Source of the DNA: Enterobacter sp. CC120223-11
Lineage (GTDB): Bacteria; Pseudomonadota; Gammaproteobacteria; Enterobacterales; Enterobacteriaceae
DNA length: 64,000 bases
Assembly (NCBI RefSeq): GCF_900215375.1
Contig: NZ_OBEF01000009.1
Location: forward strand, 1 to 64,000
Reading direction: 5' to 3'
The first letter of the stretch is position 1. The number at the start of each line of letters is the position of its first letter. Below are positions 24,810-36,030 of this stretch, one piece after another. Both the position numbers and the translations under genes were made by a program. The notes below the pieces were generated by a model. It worked only from the letters and a program-made list of their open reading frames with translations, was not told the origin of the DNA and made no database searches.

Positions 24810-25089
24810 TTGGGGTTCCTTTTTTACATCACGTCATTTTCAGGAGAAATGTCTTCCCGGTGCTAACCCCTGAGTATCCTCCGTTACGGTTTTGTAAACT
24901 TTGAAGGCTGCCATACTCTCGTCATCAAAACGCCATTTTGTTAGTAATTTTTAACACTCCTGTTAACAAGCATCGCAAAGCAAGGCGATCGTCGTCTGCT
25001 ATGCTTTTGAGTTAAGACCCTCATTCATCGTCCGGAACGGCAAGCGAAAACATTCGCATAACGCCTTGCTTTCTAAGGAGTCTTCTTTC

Positions 25090-26040
25090 ATGAACCAGCT
25101 AGACGGCATTAAAAAATTCACCACCGTGGTCGCCGACAGCGGCGATATCGAATCCATCCGCCACTATCAGCCTGAAGATGCCACCACCAACCCGTCACTT
25201 CTGCTGAAGGCCGCCGGGCTTGAGCACTACGCGCACCTGCTTGATGACGCCGTTGCTTTCGCCAAAAAACAGGGGTCAAGCCGCGAACAGCAGGTCATCG
25301 ACGCCAGCGATAAGTTAGCGGTCAATTTTGGGGTAGAAATTCTGAAAAGCGTGCCGGGTCGCGTGTCGACGGAAGTGGACGCCCGCCTGTCGTTTGATAA
25401 AGACAAAAGCATCGCCAAAGCGCGCCATCTGGTGGCGCTGTACGCCGATCAGGGCATCGACAAGTCCCGCATCCTGATAAAACTCGCTTCAACCTGGGAG
25501 GGCATCCGCGCCGCTGAAGTCCTTGAGAAAGAAGGCATTCACTGCAACCTGACGCTGCTGTTCTCCTTTGCTCAGGCCCGCGCCTGCGCCGAAGCGGGCG
25601 TGTTCCTGATCTCCCCGTTCGTCGGGCGCATTTACGACTGGTATCAGCAGCGCGAGCCAATGGATCCGTACGTCGTGGAAGAAGATCCGGGCGTGAAATC
25701 GGTGCGTAATATCTACGATTACTTCAAGCAGCATCGCTATGAAACCGTGGTGATGGGCGCGAGCTTCCGCCGCACCGAGCAAATTCTGGCGCTGGCGGGC
25801 TGCGACAGGCTGACCATCGCCCCGGCGTTGTTGAAAGAGTTGCAGGAGAAAGAGGCCGAAGTGAAGCGCAAACTGATCCCGGCCTCGCAGTTCTTCAACC
25901 GTCCTGCCCCGCTGACCGAAGCGCAGTTCCGCTGGGAGCACAATCAGGACCCGATGGCGGTGGACAAACTGGCGGAAGGTATTCGCCTGTTCGCCGTCGA
26001 CCAGCGCAAACTTGAAGATCTGCTTGCCGCCAAACTGTAA
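25090..26040 (+). CDS. talA: Transaldolase A
   Basis: TalA transfers a dihydroxyacetone unit between sugar phosphates in the non-oxidative pentose phosphate pathway. The Schiff-base lysine lies in [13 protein letters not shown], and the family motifs DATTNPSLL and [11 protein letters not shown] are present. It is 316 aa with the ATG at 25090 preceded by AAGGAG; the frame opens 8 codons earlier without support. tktB follows after 23 bp as an operon. In E. coli talA-tktB are RpoS-dependent. Confidence 0.97.
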   Translation: MNQLDGIKKFTTVVADSGDIESIRHYQPEDATTNPSLLLKAAGLEHYAHLLDDAVAFAKKQGSSREQQVIDASDKLAVNFGVEILKSVPGRVSTEVDARLSFDKDKSIAKARHLVALYADQGIDKSRILIKLASTWEGIRAAEVLEKEGIHCNLTLLFSFAQARACAEAGVFLISPFVGRIYDWYQQREPMDPYVVEEDPGVKSVRNIYDYFKQHRYETVVMGASFRRTEQILALAGCDRLTIAPALLKELQEKEAEVKRKLIPASQFFNRPAPLTEAQFRWEHNQDPMAVDKLAEGIRLFAVDQRKLEDLLAAKL

Positions 26041-26063
26041 TTTTTTGCCACGGAGAATAGCTT

Positions 26064-28058
26064 ATGTCCCGTAGAGAACTTGCCAACGCCATCCGCGCCC
26101 TGAGCATGGACGCGGTGCAGAAAGCCAATTCCGGCCATCCGGGTGCGCCCATGGGGATGGCGGATATCGCTGAAGTGCTGTGGAACGATTTCCTGAAGCA
26201 CAACCCGAACGACCCGCACTGGCTCGACCGCGACCGCTTTATTCTGTCCAACGGTCACGCCTCCATGCTGCTGTACAGCCTGCTGCACCTGACGGGCTAC
26301 GATCTGCCGATGGAAGAGCTCAAAAACTTCCGTCAGCTCCACTCGAAAACGCCGGGCCACCCGGAATTGGGCTACACGCCGGGCGTGGAAACCACCACCG
26401 GGCCGCTCGGCCAGGGGCTGGCGAACGCCGTCGGGATGGCGATTTCCGAACGCACGCTGGCGGCGCAGTTCAACCAGCCGGACCATGAGATTGTCGACCA
26501 CTACACCTACGTCTTTATGGGTGACGGCTGCCTGATGGAAGGCATCTCCCACGAGGCCTGTTCGCTGGCGGGCACGCTGGGGCTCGGCAAGCTGATTGGC
26601 TTCTACGATCACAACGGCATTTCGATCGACGGCGAAACGGAAGGCTGGTTCACCGACGACACCGCCAAACGCTTCGAAGCCTATCACTGGCACGTGATCC
26701 ATGACATCGACGGCCACGACCCGGAAGCGGTGAAGAAAGCGATTATTGAAGCGCAGGGCGTGAAGGACAAACCGTCGCTGATCCTCTGCCGCACGGTGAT
26801 TGGCTTCGGTTCGCCGAACAAGGCCGGGAAGGAGGAGTCGCACGGCTCAGCGCTCGGTGAGGAAGAAGTGGCGCTGGCGCGTAAGCAGCTCGGCTGGAAG
26901 TACCCGGCGTTTGAGATCCCGAAAGAGATTTACCAGGCCTGGGACGCCCATCAGAAAGGCGAGAAAGCCCAGCAGAGCTGGAATGACAAACTCTCGGCCT
27001 ACAAAAAAGCGCACCCTGAACTGGCTGCGGAATTTTTACGTCGTACAGGCGGTAATCTGCCGGAAAACTGGCAGAGCCAGGCCCAGGCCTATATTGAAAA
27101 ATTGCAGTCCGAACCGGCAAAAATCGCCAGCCGTAAAGCTTCACAGAATGCCCTCAATGCCTTTGGCCCGATGCTGCCAGAGCTACTTGGTGGCTCTGCC
27201 GACCTCGCGCCGAGCAATCTCACCATCTGGAAAGAGTCGGTATCGCTAAAAGAAGATCACGCCGGGAACTACATCCACTACGGCGTGCGTGAGTTCGGCA
27301 TGACCGCCATCGCCAACGGCATCGCCAATCACGGTGGCTTCGTGCCTTACACCGCCACCTTCCTGATGTTCGTCGAATACGCCCGTAACGCCGCGCGCAT
27401 GGCGGCGCTGATGAAGGCGCGGCAGATTATGGTCTATACCCACGACTCCATCGGTCTGGGTGAAGACGGCCCGACGCACCAGGCGGTGGAGCAGTTAGCC
27501 AGCCTGCGCCTGACGCCGAACTTCAGCACCTGGCGGCCGTGCGATCAGGTGGAAACGGCGGTAGCGTGGAAAGCGGCTATCGAACGACACAACGGGCCAA
27601 CGGCGCTGATCCTTTCTCGTCAAAACCTGGCGCAGATGGAACGCACGCCCGAGCAGGTGAAAGCCATTGCACGCGGCGGCTACGTGCTGAAAGATTCAGG
27701 CGGCAAGCCGGACCTGATCCTCATCGCCACGGGTTCTGAAATTGAAATTACGGTGTTGGCGGCGGAGAAACTGACAGGCGCCGGGCATAACGTTCGGGTG
27801 GTGTCGCTGCCTTCAACCGATGTGTTCGATGCACAGGACGAAGCGTATCGCGAATCCGTGCTGCCTTCGGACGTTGCAGCCCGCGTGGCTGTTGAAGCGG
27901 GGATCGCCGACTACTGGTACAAATACGTCGGTCTGAAAGGTGCGATTGTCGGCATGACCACCTTTGGCGAATCTGCACCTGCCGATAAGCTGTTCCCGTT
28001 CTTCGGTTTTACGGTGGAGAACATTGTCGCGAAGGCGGAGAAGGTATTGGGGAAATAG
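26064..28058 (+). CDS. tktB: Transketolase 2
   Basis: TktB moves two-carbon units between sugar phosphates using thiamine diphosphate. The 664-aa protein carries the thiamine-binding GDGCLMEG motif, the N-terminal [13 protein letters not shown], the TKHDSIGLG-type segment (here [15 protein letters not shown]) and the PYRAD-like central domain. It is assigned as tktB rather than tktA by its position behind talA. Confidence 0.97.
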   Translation: MSRRELANAIRALSMDAVQKANSGHPGAPMGMADIAEVLWNDFLKHNPNDPHWLDRDRFILSNGHASMLLYSLLHLTGYDLPMEELKNFRQLHSKTPGHPELGYTPGVETTTGPLGQGLANAVGMAISERTLAAQFNQPDHEIVDHYTYVFMGDGCLMEGISHEACSLAGTLGLGKLIGFYDHNGISIDGETEGWFTDDTAKRFEAYHWHVIHDIDGHDPEAVKKAIIEAQGVKDKPSLILCRTVIGFGSPNKAGKEESHGSALGEEEVALARKQLGWKYPAFEIPKEIYQAWDAHQKGEKAQQSWNDKLSAYKKAHPELAAEFLRRTGGNLPENWQSQAQAYIEKLQSEPAKIASRKASQNALNAFGPMLPELLGGSADLAPSNLTIWKESVSLKEDHAGNYIHYGVREFGMTAIANGIANHGGFVPYTATFLMFVEYARNAARMAALMKARQIMVYTHDSIGLGEDGPTHQAVEQLASLRLTPNFSTWRPCDQVETAVAWKAAIERHNGPTALILSRQNLAQMERTPEQVKAIARGGYVLKDSGGKPDLILIATGSEIEITVLAAEKLTGAGHNVRVVSLPSTDVFDAQDEAYRESVLPSDVAARVAVEAGIADYWYKYVGLKGAIVGMTTFGESAPADKLFPFFGFTVENIVAKAEKVLGK

Positions 28059-28063
28059 TGAAG

Positions 28064-28148
28064 CGCCCGGTGACGGCTGATGCCTCACCGGGTCTGCACA
28101 CAGAGCCCACGGGTTTGCAGGCCTGATAAGCGAAGCGCCATCAGGCAA
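28064..28148. repeat. REP/BIME pair after tktB
   Basis: Two oppositely oriented REP-like units (gcccggtgacgg...tcaccgggtct and caggcctgataagcg...cgccatcaggca) lie between the convergent tktB and ypfG. Confidence 0.8.
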
Positions 28149-28151
28149 AAC

Positions 28152-29198
28152 TTAGCGAGTGATCCACAGCGTCGGCCAGGCATCCGGTCCCTGCCAGTTA
28201 TCGCAGGTCGGTTGCCCGGCGTAGCGCACCAGGCGGAAACGCTGCCCGTCGTAACGCCAGCGCGTCTGCACGCCACAGTCGCCCTGACCACGGCCTTTTT
28301 CCAGCGTCTGCAGTTCGCGGGTTTTATCGTTGAAGGTCAGATTGACCAGTTCGATCTCCCTTTCCTCACTGTCCGGCGGCTGAAACGGCAGCCGCAGGCG
28401 CACGACCTGCGCCACAAACGGCTTCTGTCGCGACACCAGCCACGCGCGATAAATGGTGTTGTAGGCGCCTGATTCACAGCTCAGCATCAGCAGCGCCTTA
28501 TCGTCGGTGAGCGGCGTCACCCAGGCTTCGCGGCGCAGCGGATCGAGCGAGCACTGGCTGTTGTTCAGGCGCTGCGTGCCGTAGTCCAGCAGGGCATCAA
28601 ACTCTTCGCGGCTGAAGGGTGTGGGCGTCGGGTTAACCTTCGCTACGGATTTCAGCGCAGGCGCAGGCGGCACGCTGAGCGGCGGCTCATCACCCTTGCC
28701 AATCCAGGCGGTTTCACTCCCCACGCGCTTTTGCCGGTCGTCGATAAACAGCAGCGCCGCTTTCAGCCCCTGTAAGGAAATCTGCTGCGTGCCCTTCACC
28801 AGCGTCAGCGCCTGCCCGTCCTGAATATGTTGCAGGAAAGCGTTGATGGCTGGCGTATCGCTGGTGCTGAGATGCCAGGGCGTGACCTGCCAGCGCTCGC
28901 CGGTGAGCTTCAGCGGCGATGCATCCAGCAGCAAACGGGGCGCGATGGGAGGGATTTTGGGCAGCACATTTTCCGGGCCGCCCAGTTCGATGCGCAGCGT
29001 GGAGTCATTGTGCGCCCCGGCGCTGCGGCTCAGCGTCATCACCAGCCCATGATGCAGGCCGGTATTTCTCGCCGTACAGAAATTCTGATTATTACAGGTG
29101 ACCTGCCAGTCGCTGAATTCCTGCTGCACAGGCGCACTCCAGGCCTGCGTCAACGGCAACCCGAGAAGCCAGAAAAGGAAAAACAGACGGTAAGACAC
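28152..29198 (-). CDS. ypfG: DUF1176 family exported protein YpfG
   Basis: With GTG at 29196-29198 the protein is 348 aa, close to E. coli YpfG. It begins with a clear signal peptide (SYRLFFLFWLLGLPLTQAWSA). DUF1176 fills the mature region, with conserved WQVTCNN near the start and GPDAWPTLWITR at the end and several cysteines that could form disulfides. A longer TTG frame to 29267 would bury the signal peptide. It lies downstream of nudK with a 74-bp gap. The function is unknown. Confidence 0.88.
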   Translation of the reverse strand: MSYRLFFLFWLLGLPLTQAWSAPVQQEFSDWQVTCNNQNFCTARNTGLHHGLVMTLSRSAGAHNDSTLRIELGGPENVLPKIPPIAPRLLLDASPLKLTGERWQVTPWHLSTSDTPAINAFLQHIQDGQALTLVKGTQQISLQGLKAALLFIDDRQKRVGSETAWIGKGDEPPLSVPPAPALKSVAKVNPTPTPFSREEFDALLDYGTQRLNNSQCSLDPLRREAWVTPLTDDKALLMLSCESGAYNTIYRAWLVSRQKPFVAQVVRLRLPFQPPDSEEREIELVNLTFNDKTRELQTLEKGRGQGDCGVQTRWRYDGQRFRLVRYAGQPTCDNWQGPDAWPTLWITR

Positions 29199-29272
29199 GC
29201 GATGACCCCAGCAGAAAAAACACCCGTTACTGGCGCGTATCCTCGCTGGCGGCCATCTTTTACTCAATCGGA

Positions 29273-29848
29273 TTAGTCCATTAAAGCGGCGTTTTGCAGG
29301 TATTGCAGAAGGATGACGGCCTTGCCATCGCGGATCTCACCGCTTCTGACCATCGCCAGCGCCTGAGCGAACGGCATCTCCAGCACGTCGATGTCTTCAT
29401 CCTCAACGCCACCGCCTGCGTTCGCGCGCAGCGCGTCGTCATATTCGGCGATAAAGAAATGCACCAGCTCCGTGACGCCGCCGGGAGACATGTAAAGTTC
29501 GAAGACTTTACGCACGTCCTTCACCTGATAGCCGGTTTCCTCCACCGCTTCCTTACGAATGCAGGCTTCCGGTTCATCGTCATCGAGCAGCCCGGCGCAG
29601 GTTTCAATCAGCCTGCCGTCGGCATTCCCGTTGACCCAGGTCGCCACGCGGAACTGGCGGACCAACACCACAGTTTTCTTGCCCGGGTTGTAGAGAAGAA
29701 TGGTCGCGCCGTTGCCGCGATCGTAGACCTCACGCTTGTGGCGAACGACTTCGCCATCCTTTCGCGTCAGGTCGTAGGTGATGTTGCGCAGGACAAAGTA
29801 GTTTTCCGACAGGATTTTGTCTTTGATGAGTGTAATGTTAACCGCCAT
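29273..29848 (-). CDS. nudK: GDP-mannose pyrophosphatase NudK
   Basis: NudK is a Nudix enzyme that hydrolyses GDP-mannose to GMP and mannose 1-phosphate. The 191-aa protein contains a Nudix box around [22 protein letters not shown] (written across the REXXEE core) and the family-specific [12 protein letters not shown]. The ATG is at 29846-29848. It is divergent from acrD; in E. coli aegA and narQ lie in between and are missing here. Confidence 0.95.
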   Translation of the reverse strand: MAVNITLIKDKILSENYFVLRNITYDLTRKDGEVVRHKREVYDRGNGATILLYNPGKKTVVLVRQFRVATWVNGNADGRLIETCAGLLDDDEPEACIRKEAVEETGYQVKDVRKVFELYMSPGGVTELVHFFIAEYDDALRANAGGGVEDEDIDVLEMPFAQALAMVRSGEIRDGKAVILLQYLQNAALMD

Positions 29849-29905
29849 GCGGGCTCCTCAGCGTCGAATAAGCCTCTCAGTCTACGCGCTGCGTCATATT
29901 TTGTC

Positions 29906-29920
29906 CTTACGCAGGTTTAC
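29906..29920 (-). promoter_or_regulatory. Candidate CpxR box upstream of acrD
   Basis: On the minus strand the sequence is GTAAA-CCTGC-GTAAG, one base off the CpxR consensus GTAAA-N5-GTAAA. acrD is a known target of the BaeSR and CpxAR envelope-stress systems in E. coli and Salmonella. The site lies 145 bp before the acrD start. Confidence 0.5.
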
Positions 29921-30064
29921 GTTGATTTATGTATGCTTATGCACGAAAGCGGCATGATAATTTACACTATCTCCTTAATTCCTCCACGTTTCGCTCAGGC
30001 CTTGCCGCTACAGTATTCAGAGCCTGTCATAACAAAAAATACGCGTAATGAGGTCCTGATTCCG

Positions 30065-33000
30065 ATGGCGAATTTCTTTATCGATCGCCCCATTTTTGCC
30101 TGGGTGCTGGCCATTCTGCTGTGTCTGACCGGTACGCTGGCCATTCTGTCGCTTCCCGTTGAGCAATACCCCGATCTTGCGCCACCCAATGTGCGCATCA
30201 TCGCGAACTATCCTGGCGCTTCCGCACAAACGCTGGAAAACACCGTCACCCAGGTTATCGAGCAGAACATGACCGGGCTCGATAACATGATGTACATGTC
30301 CTCCCAGAGCAGCTCTGCCGGGCAGGCCACCGTGACCATAACCTTTGCCGCGGGAACCGACCCGAACGAAGCGATGCAGCAGGTGCAAAACCAGCTGCAG
30401 TCGGCGCTGAAGAAGCTCCCGCAGGCCGTGCAGGATCAGGGCGTGACGGTGCGTAAAACCGGCGATACCAACATTCTGACTATCGCCTTCGTCTCGACTG
30501 ACGGCAGCATGGATAAGCAGGATATCGCCGACTATGTAGCCAGTAACGTGCAGGAGCCGCTGAGCCGCGTCAACGGCGTGGGTAACATCACCGCCTACGG
30601 GTCGCAGTATTCGATGCGTATCTGGCTCGATCCCGCTAAGCTCAACGCCTATCAACTGACCACTAAAGATGTGACCGACGCCGTCAGCTCGCAGAACGCC
30701 CAGGTCGCCGTCGGCCAGCTTGGCGGCACGCCGCAGGTGAATAAACAGGCGCTGAACGCCACGGTAAATGCACAATCGCTGTTGCAAACACCGCAGCAGT
30801 TCCGTGATATCACATTACGCGTGAATCAGGACGGTTCCGTGGTCACGCTGGGCGATGTCGCCACCGTCGAACTCGGCGCGGAAAACTACGATTACCTTAG
30901 CCGCTATAACCGCAATCCAGCCTCCGGCCTTGGGGTTCAGCTCGCCTCCGGCGCGAATGAAATGCAGACGGCAGAAGCCACGCTGGCGCGTCTCGACGAG
31001 CTCTCGCACTACTTCCCGCACGGGCTGGAATACAAAATTGCCTACGAGACCACTTCGTTCGTTAAGGCCTCAATTCACGACGTGGTGAAAACGCTGCTGG
31101 AAGCCATACTGCTGGTGTTCCTCGTGATGTACCTGTTCCTGCAAAACTTCCGCGCTACGCTTATTCCGACCATCGCTGTGCCGGTGGTACTGATGGGCAC
31201 CTTCGCGATCCTCTTTTCCTTCGGCTATTCGATAAACACCCTGACGATGTTCGCGATGGTGCTGGCCATCGGCCTTCTGGTGGATGACGCCATCGTGGTG
31301 GTGGAGAACGTCGAACGCATCATGAGCGAGGAAGGGCTTTCGCCACGTGAAGCGACGCGAAAATCCATGGGTCAGATTCAGGGGGCGCTGGTCGGCATCG
31401 CGATGGTGCTGTCGGCGGTATTTATCCCGATGGCTTTCTTCGGCGGCACTACCGGGGCGATTTACCGTCAGTTTTCGGTGACTATCGTTTCGGCGATGGT
31501 GCTGTCGGTACTGGTGGCGATGATCCTGACGCCCGCCCTGTGCGCCACGATGCTTAAACCACTGCACAAAGGTGAACAGCACGGACAGAAAGGCTTCTTC
31601 GGCTGGTTCAACCGCATGTTCAACCGCAACGCCCAGCGCTATGAGACCCGCGTCGGTAAGATCCTCCACCGCAGCGTGCGCTGGATGCTGATTTACCTGC
31701 TGCTGCTCGGCGGAATGGTGTTCCTGTTCCTCAAACTGCCGACCTCTTTCCTGCCGCAGGAGGACCGCGGTATGTTCCTCACCTCCATTCAGCTGCCGAG
31801 CGGCTCCACGCAGCAGCAGACGCTGAAAGTGGTGGAAAAGGTGGAGGACTATTTCTTCAAAAACGAGCAGGCAAACGTCGCTTCTATCTTCGCCACCATC
31901 GGCTCCGGCCCGGGCGGCAACGGCCAGAACGTGGCGCGTATGTTTATCCGTCTGAAGGACTGGGACGACCGCGATGCGAAGACCGGCACCTCTTTTGCCA
32001 TTATCGAACGGGCCACGAAAGCCTTTAACCAGATCAACGAAGCGCGTGTATTTGCCAACAACCCACCCGCAATCAGCGGTCTGGGCAGCTCTGCGGGCTT
32101 CGACATGGAGTTGCAGGATCACGCCGGCCTCGGCCATACGGCGCTGATGGCCGCCCGTGACAAGCTGCTCGATATGGCGAGTAACGAGCCAGAGCTCACC
32201 CGAGTGCGCCACAACGGCCTCGACGACAGCCCGCAGCTGCAAATCGATATCGATCAGCGTAAAGCGCAGGCGCTCGGCGTCTCCATTGACGATATCAACG
32301 ACACCATGCAGACCGCCTGGGGCTCAGACTATGTGAACGACTTTATGGATCGCGGGCGTACCAAGAAGGTCTACGTGCAGTCTGCCGCGCCGTACCGCAT
32401 GCTGCCGGACGATATCAATTACTGGTACGTACGCAACAGCAACGGGCAGATGGTGCCGTTCTCCGCCTTCGCCACCTCGCGATGGGAAACCGGTTCGCCG
32501 CGCCTGGAGCGCTATAACGGCTACTCCGCGCTGGAAATTGTTGGCGAAGCCGCGCCGGGCGTGAGTACCGGGACCGCAATGGAGGTGATGGAAAAACTGG
32601 TGAGCCAGCTGCCGACAGGCTTTGGCCTCGAGTGGACGGCGATGTCCTATCAGGAACGCCTCTCCGGCGCGCAGGCCCCTGCCCTGTATGCCATTTCGCT
32701 GTTGGTCGTCTTCCTGTGCCTGGCGGCGCTGTATGAGAGCTGGTCGGTGCCGTTCTCCGTGATGCTGGTGGTGCCGCTCGGGGTGATCGGCGCCCTGCTC
32801 GCCACCTGGATGCGCGGGCTGGAAAACGACGTTTACTTCCAGGTCGGCCTGCTGACGGTTATCGGGCTTTCGGCGAAGAACGCCATTCTGATTGTCGAAT
32901 TTGCCAATGAGATGAATGAGAAAGGGGAAGATTTGCTGAAGGCGACGCTGCACGCCTGCCGCCAGCGTCTGCGCCCGATCCTGATGACCTCACTGGCGTT

Positions 33001-33178
33001 TATTTTCGGCGTACTGCCAATGGCGACCAGCACCGGCGCGGGCTCCGGCAGCCAGCATGCCGTCGGTACCGGGGTAATGGGCGGGATGATCTCCGCCACC
33101 GTGCTGGCCATTTTCTTCGTGCCGCTGTTCTTCGTGCTGGTGCGCCGTCGCTTCCCACTGAAGCCGAAGCCGGAATAA
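30065..33178 (+). CDS. acrD: RND multidrug efflux pump AcrD
   Basis: AcrD is the inner-membrane proton-driven pump that exports aminoglycosides and some other amphiphiles with AcrA and TolC. The 1037-aa length matches E. coli. It has twelve predicted membrane helices in two homologous halves. The proton-relay Asp pair is in [16 protein letters not shown], and the large periplasmic loops and the [14 protein letters not shown] motif in the second half are present. The start is the ATG at 30065 ([11 protein letters not shown]). The frame is open upstream to 29294, antisense to nudK, but that extension is not part of the protein. Confidence 0.97.
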   Translation: MANFFIDRPIFAWVLAILLCLTGTLAILSLPVEQYPDLAPPNVRIIANYPGASAQTLENTVTQVIEQNMTGLDNMMYMSSQSSSAGQATVTITFAAGTDPNEAMQQVQNQLQSALKKLPQAVQDQGVTVRKTGDTNILTIAFVSTDGSMDKQDIADYVASNVQEPLSRVNGVGNITAYGSQYSMRIWLDPAKLNAYQLTTKDVTDAVSSQNAQVAVGQLGGTPQVNKQALNATVNAQSLLQTPQQFRDITLRVNQDGSVVTLGDVATVELGAENYDYLSRYNRNPASGLGVQLASGANEMQTAEATLARLDELSHYFPHGLEYKIAYETTSFVKASIHDVVKTLLEAILLVFLVMYLFLQNFRATLIPTIAVPVVLMGTFAILFSFGYSINTLTMFAMVLAIGLLVDDAIVVVENVERIMSEEGLSPREATRKSMGQIQGALVGIAMVLSAVFIPMAFFGGTTGAIYRQFSVTIVSAMVLSVLVAMILTPALCATMLKPLHKGEQHGQKGFFGWFNRMFNRNAQRYETRVGKILHRSVRWMLIYLLLLGGMVFLFLKLPTSFLPQEDRGMFLTSIQLPSGSTQQQTLKVVEKVEDYFFKNEQANVASIFATIGSGPGGNGQNVARMFIRLKDWDDRDAKTGTSFAIIERATKAFNQINEARVFANNPPAISGLGSSAGFDMELQDHAGLGHTALMAARDKLLDMASNEPELTRVRHNGLDDSPQLQIDIDQRKAQALGVSIDDINDTMQTAWGSDYVNDFMDRGRTKKVYVQSAAPYRMLPDDINYWYVRNSNGQMVPFSAFATSRWETGSPRLERYNGYSALEIVGEAAPGVSTGTAMEVMEKLVSQLPTGFGLEWTAMSYQERLSGAQAPALYAISLLVVFLCLAALYESWSVPFSVMLVVPLGVIGALLATWMRGLENDVYFQVGLLTVIGLSAKNAILIVEFANEMNEKGEDLLKATLHACRQRLRPILMTSLAFIFGVLPMATSTGAGSGSQHAVGTGVMGGMISATVLAIFFVPLFFVLVRRRFPLKPKPE

Positions 33179-33190
33179 AAAGCAGGCATT

Positions 33191-33221
33191 AAAAAAGGCG
33201 ACTGTGATGGTCGCCTTTTTT
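33191..33221 (+). terminator. acrD terminator
   Basis: An 11-bp stem (aaaaaaggcga / tcgcctttttt) with a 9-nt loop ends in a T-run. It would work in both directions and also serve ypfM. Confidence 0.9.
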
Positions 33222-33277
33222 GTCGCTCCTGGCCGGTACTATTAAAAAACAGTTAGCGCATTTGCTCTTTTTTGGAA

Positions 33278-33337
33278 TTATTTACGAAGCATCCCTTCGA
33301 TAAAATCTTTCCAGTTCCCCAGTTCATGTTCGATCAT
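33278..33337 (-). CDS. ypfM: Small protein YpfM (19 aa)
   Basis: Reading the minus strand from the ATG at 33335-33337 gives MIEHELGNWKDFIEGMLRK and a TAA stop. This is the tiny protein YpfM, which in E. coli lies between acrD and yffB and, from memory, differs at one residue. GAGAGGTTGTT provides a ribosome site. It is far below normal gene-finder length limits. The function is unknown; a charged amphipathic helix is likely. Confidence 0.85.
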   Translation of the reverse strand: MIEHELGNWKDFIEGMLRK

Positions 33338-33689
33338 AACAACCTCTCTTATTATTATGGGTAGTGTACAAAATTAGCCTGGCGGTGTGAAGAAGGTTCG
33401 GCCCATCGCTGCGATATGGGCCTGAGTACCGTACCACGGGGCTTACAGCTACTATGACCGATAACCATTAATTTAATGTGACTTACTGCAATATTTCGAA
33501 ACATTAAGACTTCTGCATGATTTCGCACTATTATGCACTCTGCATGAAAATTCATTCACCACCTGCGAATGGATATTTTACTCAGGGTTACGTAGGGTCT
33601 GACGGCTATTTCGCGTATGATTCCAACAGGCATTTTGATTATTCGAAAATTCTGAGTAATACACCGGCAATACCGCAAAAAGATTAACC
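33338..33689. other. Intergenic region upstream of ypfM
   Basis: This is 352 bp of non-coding sequence, probably holding the ypfM promoter and the original yffB promoter. No credible gene was found; the 66-aa minus-strand frame here has no ribosome site or recognisable fold. Confidence 0.5.
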
Positions 33690-33746
33690 ATGATCACGAT
33701 GTACGGCATTAAAAACTGCGAGCTGTTTTTGCTGAAAGAACCATAA
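33690..33746 (+). pseudogene. Severed 5' end of yffB at the left island junction
   Basis: From an ATG at 33690 the frame reads MITMYGIKNC and then diverges to ELFLLKEP and a stop. The YGIKNC part is the start of the YffB protein, and 23 bp (33699-33721) are identical to 40641-40663 inside the intact yffB. It looks like the original start of yffB, cut when the island arrived. Confidence 0.75.
33699..33721 (+). repeat. Island boundary direct repeat, left copy (23 bp)
   Basis: Exact 23-bp match, same orientation, to 40641-40663 in yffB (atgtacggca...aactgcga). Identity stops abruptly at both ends. The two copies bracket a 6.9-kb AT-rich gene cluster. Confidence 0.9.
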
Positions 33747-33879
33747 AATTTGTAGAGAAGTTCAGGCTGTGAGTCTGGCGTTTTAGATTGCTTATCAGGG
33801 ACCAGGGCCGATGCTCTGAAACCAAATGAACGGGCAGCCGGGTTATGTTGTTAGCGTGAAAAAATATCCCATTGAAAAA

Positions 33880-36030
33880 TTAGATCATTTTCTCAAGTAG
33901 CTCGCCATTTTCCAGTATGAGTACACGATCGGCGGAAGCAAGCGTTTCAGGGCGATGAGCGATAAGAAGTATGGGGATACCTGTCTGTCGCAGCGTCTGG
34001 CTAATGATAATTTCACTCTCCACATCCAGGTGACTGGTCGCTTCATCAAGCAATAAAAATCCTGGATTTTTGTATAAAGCACGTGCCAGAAGGATCCTCT
34101 GCTTCTGCCCTCCGGACAGACCCCCACCCGTTTCACCAACAAGTGTTTGATAGCCCATCGGCATTGCCATTATATCTGCATCAATGAGTGCCAGGGTCGC
34201 ACATTGCATCATTCTCTCCTGGTCCCGAGTCTCATTGAAGAAAATGATGTTGTCCGCTATCGAGCCCCTGAATAAGTGGTCATCCTGAAGCACGGTTCCA
34301 ATTCGCTGACGAACCTGAAAATAATCAGGATGGGTATGAGGGATACCAAAGCTACTGATCACCCCCTCTGCCGGTATGTGAATACCCAAAATGAGTTTAA
34401 CCAGTGTTGATTTGCCACAGCCGGATTTTCCTGTAATGGCAACGATTTCACCTGGATTCAACGTTAAGGAGACGTCTTTAATGACCCGGGCAAGATTTCC
34501 TTTGTGGCTGAAAGCTATGTTCTCAATGGACAAAGGAACGCTGGTTTTTTGTGGAACAAAGCCTGGCAGCATGGAAACGCCATCCGGTATATGTTCGACT
34601 GTCAGCCCTTCTTTTTGCTGTTGCTGTTGACCTTCAGCGGGAGCAGTAACAATATCCGCCAGTCGTTCGTTGTAAACGTCCAGCATGCGCCAGGAAAAAA
34701 ACTTATCGGTCAGACTGCTGATGCTCGAGGTAAAACGCCCTTGGTAGGAGAGATAGGCAACTAACATCCCGACGGTAAATGTTCCGTTCAGCACTTCACC
34801 TGCCCCTTTCCATAATACCAGCGCCGAAACCAGGCTCCCGACCAGAGTATGAGCCACGTCATAGTACATACTCAGCCTGCTCTGATGCAGTTGAGTATTT
34901 CGTCGAGTGACATTGAGATTAAGCCAAGCGGCTTCACGATGCGCCGCCACCCCGTTTATTCTCAGGCTCAGAATACCATTCAGCGTTTCCAGAAAATGTC
35001 CTGATTCTCGGGCTTCTGCATCCCAGGCGTCTTCTGCGGCCTGTCGGAGAGCAGGATACCAAAGTGCTCTCAGTACGCCGTAAATCACTGCCGCTGCTAG
35101 CGCTATTAGCGTCATTTCAGGACTGTAGAGCAGCATCATACCCAACGATGTGAATACCAGCAGCACATCCAGGATCCCTTCAAGAATCTGTGTCGTTAGT
35201 GCTGTCTGGATGGTATCTATCGCGCCAAAACGGGCGTTAATACTGCCTTTACTGCGGGCATCATACCAGGTGAGAGGAAGTCTGATCAGATGGTGAAAAA
35301 CTTTCGCAGTCCACTGCATGTTGAAGTTAACGGACAACGTGATACTGGCCCACTGACGAGCCAGTGATAAAAGCAACTGCGTAAAGGACAGTAACAGCGA
35401 GGCGATAATGATAACGGTAAGCAAACTATGGTCCGCCGCAACCAGCACTTCATCGATAACCATCTGGTTAAGCAGAGGACTACCCAATGCGAGAATTTCC
35501 AGTGCGAGAGCAAAAATGATAATTCTCACCATCGCAGAAAATAGTCCCGGCGTTTTACCTGTTAGCTGGCGTAAACGTATTTTCTTACGATCGTCACGGG
35601 CGATAAAATCTGCTGTAGGAGCTAATTCCAGCGCTACGCCAGTAAAATGCTTACCCGCCTCTTTGAGAGAAATAACAACGCATCCCCGATCCGGATCATG
35701 CACGACCAGCCTGTTTCTGCGTACTTTGTGAAGCACGACAAAGTGATTCATATTCCAGTGCAAAATACAGGGGAGGTTGAGGGATTTCAGATCCTCCGGC
35801 TCCAGGCGGACAGCGCGAGGAGAAAGACGAATACTGGAAGCGCATTCGATCAACCGTTGTAATGTCATACCCTGAGTGCTGATACTGAAGCGCTCGCGTA
35901 ATGCAGGCAAATCTGTTTTGAACCCATGCCAACTGGCAACCATTGCCAGACAGGCCAGCCCGCATTCAGCCGATTCTGTCTGTCGGATAATGGGCAGATG
36001 CTTTCTACCCGTCCAATTCAATACATCCAT
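33880..36030 (-). CDS. CvaB-like peptidase-containing ABC exporter
   Basis: This would be the inner-membrane exporter that also removes double-glycine leaders from bacteriocin precursors. It is 716 aa. The N-terminal C39 peptidase domain has catalytic C23 (SAECGLACLAM), H96 (MNHFVVLHK) and D112 (HDPDRG). Six membrane segments (about 165-430) follow, then an ABC ATPase with Walker A GKSGCGKST, signature LSGGQKQR, Walker B LLLDEATSH and the switch histidine in IAHRPE. It abuts the adaptor gene with no gap, which implies coupling. The closest known model is colicin V CvaB, with TolC supplied from elsewhere in the genome. The substrates are probably the two precursors at 38.2-40.3 kb. Confidence 0.93.
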   Translation of the reverse strand: MDVLNWTGRKHLPIIRQTESAECGLACLAMVASWHGFKTDLPALRERFSISTQGMTLQRLIECASSIRLSPRAVRLEPEDLKSLNLPCILHWNMNHFVVLHKVRRNRLVVHDPDRGCVVISLKEAGKHFTGVALELAPTADFIARDDRKKIRLRQLTGKTPGLFSAMVRIIIFALALEILALGSPLLNQMVIDEVLVAADHSLLTVIIIASLLLSFTQLLLSLARQWASITLSVNFNMQWTAKVFHHLIRLPLTWYDARSKGSINARFGAIDTIQTALTTQILEGILDVLLVFTSLGMMLLYSPEMTLIALAAAVIYGVLRALWYPALRQAAEDAWDAEARESGHFLETLNGILSLRINGVAAHREAAWLNLNVTRRNTQLHQSRLSMYYDVAHTLVGSLVSALVLWKGAGEVLNGTFTVGMLVAYLSYQGRFTSSISSLTDKFFSWRMLDVYNERLADIVTAPAEGQQQQQKEGLTVEHIPDGVSMLPGFVPQKTSVPLSIENIAFSHKGNLARVIKDVSLTLNPGEIVAITGKSGCGKSTLVKLILGIHIPAEGVISSFGIPHTHPDYFQVRQRIGTVLQDDHLFRGSIADNIIFFNETRDQERMMQCATLALIDADIMAMPMGYQTLVGETGGGLSGGQKQRILLARALYKNPGFLLLDEATSHLDVESEIIISQTLRQTGIPILLIAHRPETLASADRVLILENGELLEKMI

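Noticed and set aside
29294-30064. 257-codon open extension upstream of AcrD
   Set aside because: It is antisense to nudK. AcrD similarity starts exactly at the ATG at 30065.
33355-33555. 66-aa minus-strand frame upstream of ypfM
   Set aside because: No ribosome site, no hydrophobic or domain pattern, and it covers the expected promoter region.
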